5,947 nt of DNA from Flavobacteriaceae bacterium. GTDB taxonomy: Bacteria; Bacteroidota; Bacteroidia; Flavobacteriales; Flavobacteriaceae. A program made the position numbers and the translations under genes. The notes under the pieces were generated by a model. The model was not told the origin of the DNA and ran no database searches. It saw only the letters and a list, made by a program, of their open reading frames with translations. Below, piece after piece: positions 5,572-5,947 of this stretch. The DNA is taken from NCBI GenBank assembly GCA_002691265.1, contig NZHJ01000025.1:69564-75510 (forward strand), read 5' to 3'. The stretch's first letter is position 1. Each line of letters begins with the position of its first letter.

Positions 5572-5947
5572 ATGAAAAATATAAAAACAATAATATTTTG
5601 CTTAATCACCGCATTTGGCTTTTCGCAAACACCTTCTTTTACAGTTCAATATTTTGATGCAAAACCGTTTCAACAAAATGAAATAGCTGAAAAATTTGAC
5701 AACTACTACGAAGGTGTTGAATTTAATTCTGGTGGTGTTTACTTGGAACGTTTGGGTAGAGGTAACACAAAGGGGACACATCGCATAGTTTATTTTGGTG
5801 ATGCTGCTAATTGGGGAATGAAAGAAGGTCAAAAAGAAAGAAGTCAAAACACACTTTTCTGGCGTAATATTTCTGAACACATTGACTCTTGGGGCGATGC
5901 TTACAGTGGAAGAATCTTAGATTATTCTGGCGATGTTGCACCAGATC
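5572..5947 (+). CDS. Unrecognised exported protein, N-terminal part (runs off the right edge)
   Basis: An ATG at 5572 opens 125 codons that stay open to the window edge. Residues 1-18 form a Bacteroidota-style signal peptide (MKNIKTIIFCLITAFGFS, then Gln19), so the protein is exported. The mature part has conserved-looking blocks: FTVQYFDAKP (23-32), KFDNYYEGVEFNSGGVYLERLG (41-62), GTHRIVYFGDAANWG (68-82) and FWRNISEHIDSWGDAYSGRIL (96-116). Aromatic residues are frequent, and the alternation of strand and helix suggests a compact alpha/beta fold of repeated halves. I do not recognise the family and assign no function. Codons are ordinary for the window. The antisense frame between 5602 and 5880 is a shadow of this gene and has no recognisable features. 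A weak -7-like TAAGTTTA (5540-5547) and the palindrome at 5497-5508 lie upstream. Confidence 0.75.
   Translation, partial: MKNIKTIIFCLITAFGFSQTPSFTVQYFDAKPFQQNEIAEKFDNYYEGVEFNSGGVYLERLGRGNTKGTHRIVYFGDAANWGMKEGQKERSQNTLFWRNISEHIDSWGDAYSGRILDYSGDVAPD

Noticed and set aside
5602..5880. Minus-strand frame of 92 codons
   Set aside because: It lies wholly antisense to the exported protein gene at 5572, which has a signal peptide and coherent motifs. The minus-strand product is low-complexity, rich in Phe, Cys and Lys, with no domain.

Overview
The window is AT-rich DNA that looks like a member of the Bacteroidota, most likely a (marine) flavobacterium. The evidence is a well-formed Bacteroidota promoter (TTG, 17 nt, TAnnTTTG) before the gene at 381, almost no Shine-Dalgarno sequences, A-rich stretches before starts, short signal peptides ending in forms such as NAQ or GFSQ, and protein families common in Flavobacteriia. 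This placement is inference from sequence style, not from a marker gene. No rRNA, tRNA, CRISPR array, transposase or integrase is visible.

Left part (1-1121): the 5' end of a minus-strand Bax inhibitor-1/YccA family membrane protein runs off the left edge. It is divergent from a small secreted beta-barrel protein (381-944) with its own promoter and a strong intrinsic terminator (969-997).

Middle (1122-4275): three minus-strand genes with 37-40 nt gaps form a probable operon, in transcription order a SixA-like histidine phosphatase (TTG start), a four-helix DoxX-like membrane protein and an exported alpha/beta hydrolase with an intact Ser-Asp-His set. Divergent from them is a YdjM-type membrane-bound metal-dependent hydrolase, followed 14 nt later by a 54-residue membrane microprotein (4111-4275).

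Right part (4254-5947): this section looks rearranged. A minus-strand pair of very small genes is joined by a 4-base stop/start overlap: a 54-residue membrane protein (4424-4588) and a 57-residue exported protein (4254-4427) that looks cut short and whose 3' end overlaps the convergent microprotein gene. Next come a 209 nt gap, a complete seven-helix hemolysin III/PAQR protein with a GTG start (4798-5436), what may be the orphan 3' end of a lost minus-strand gene (5433-5498), and the first 125 residues of an unrecognised exported protein that runs off the right edge.

The genes are mostly envelope and housekeeping proteins. I see no convincing defence, mobile or biosynthetic system. The most notable material is the cluster of unlisted small genes and gene remnants between about 4100 and 5500.
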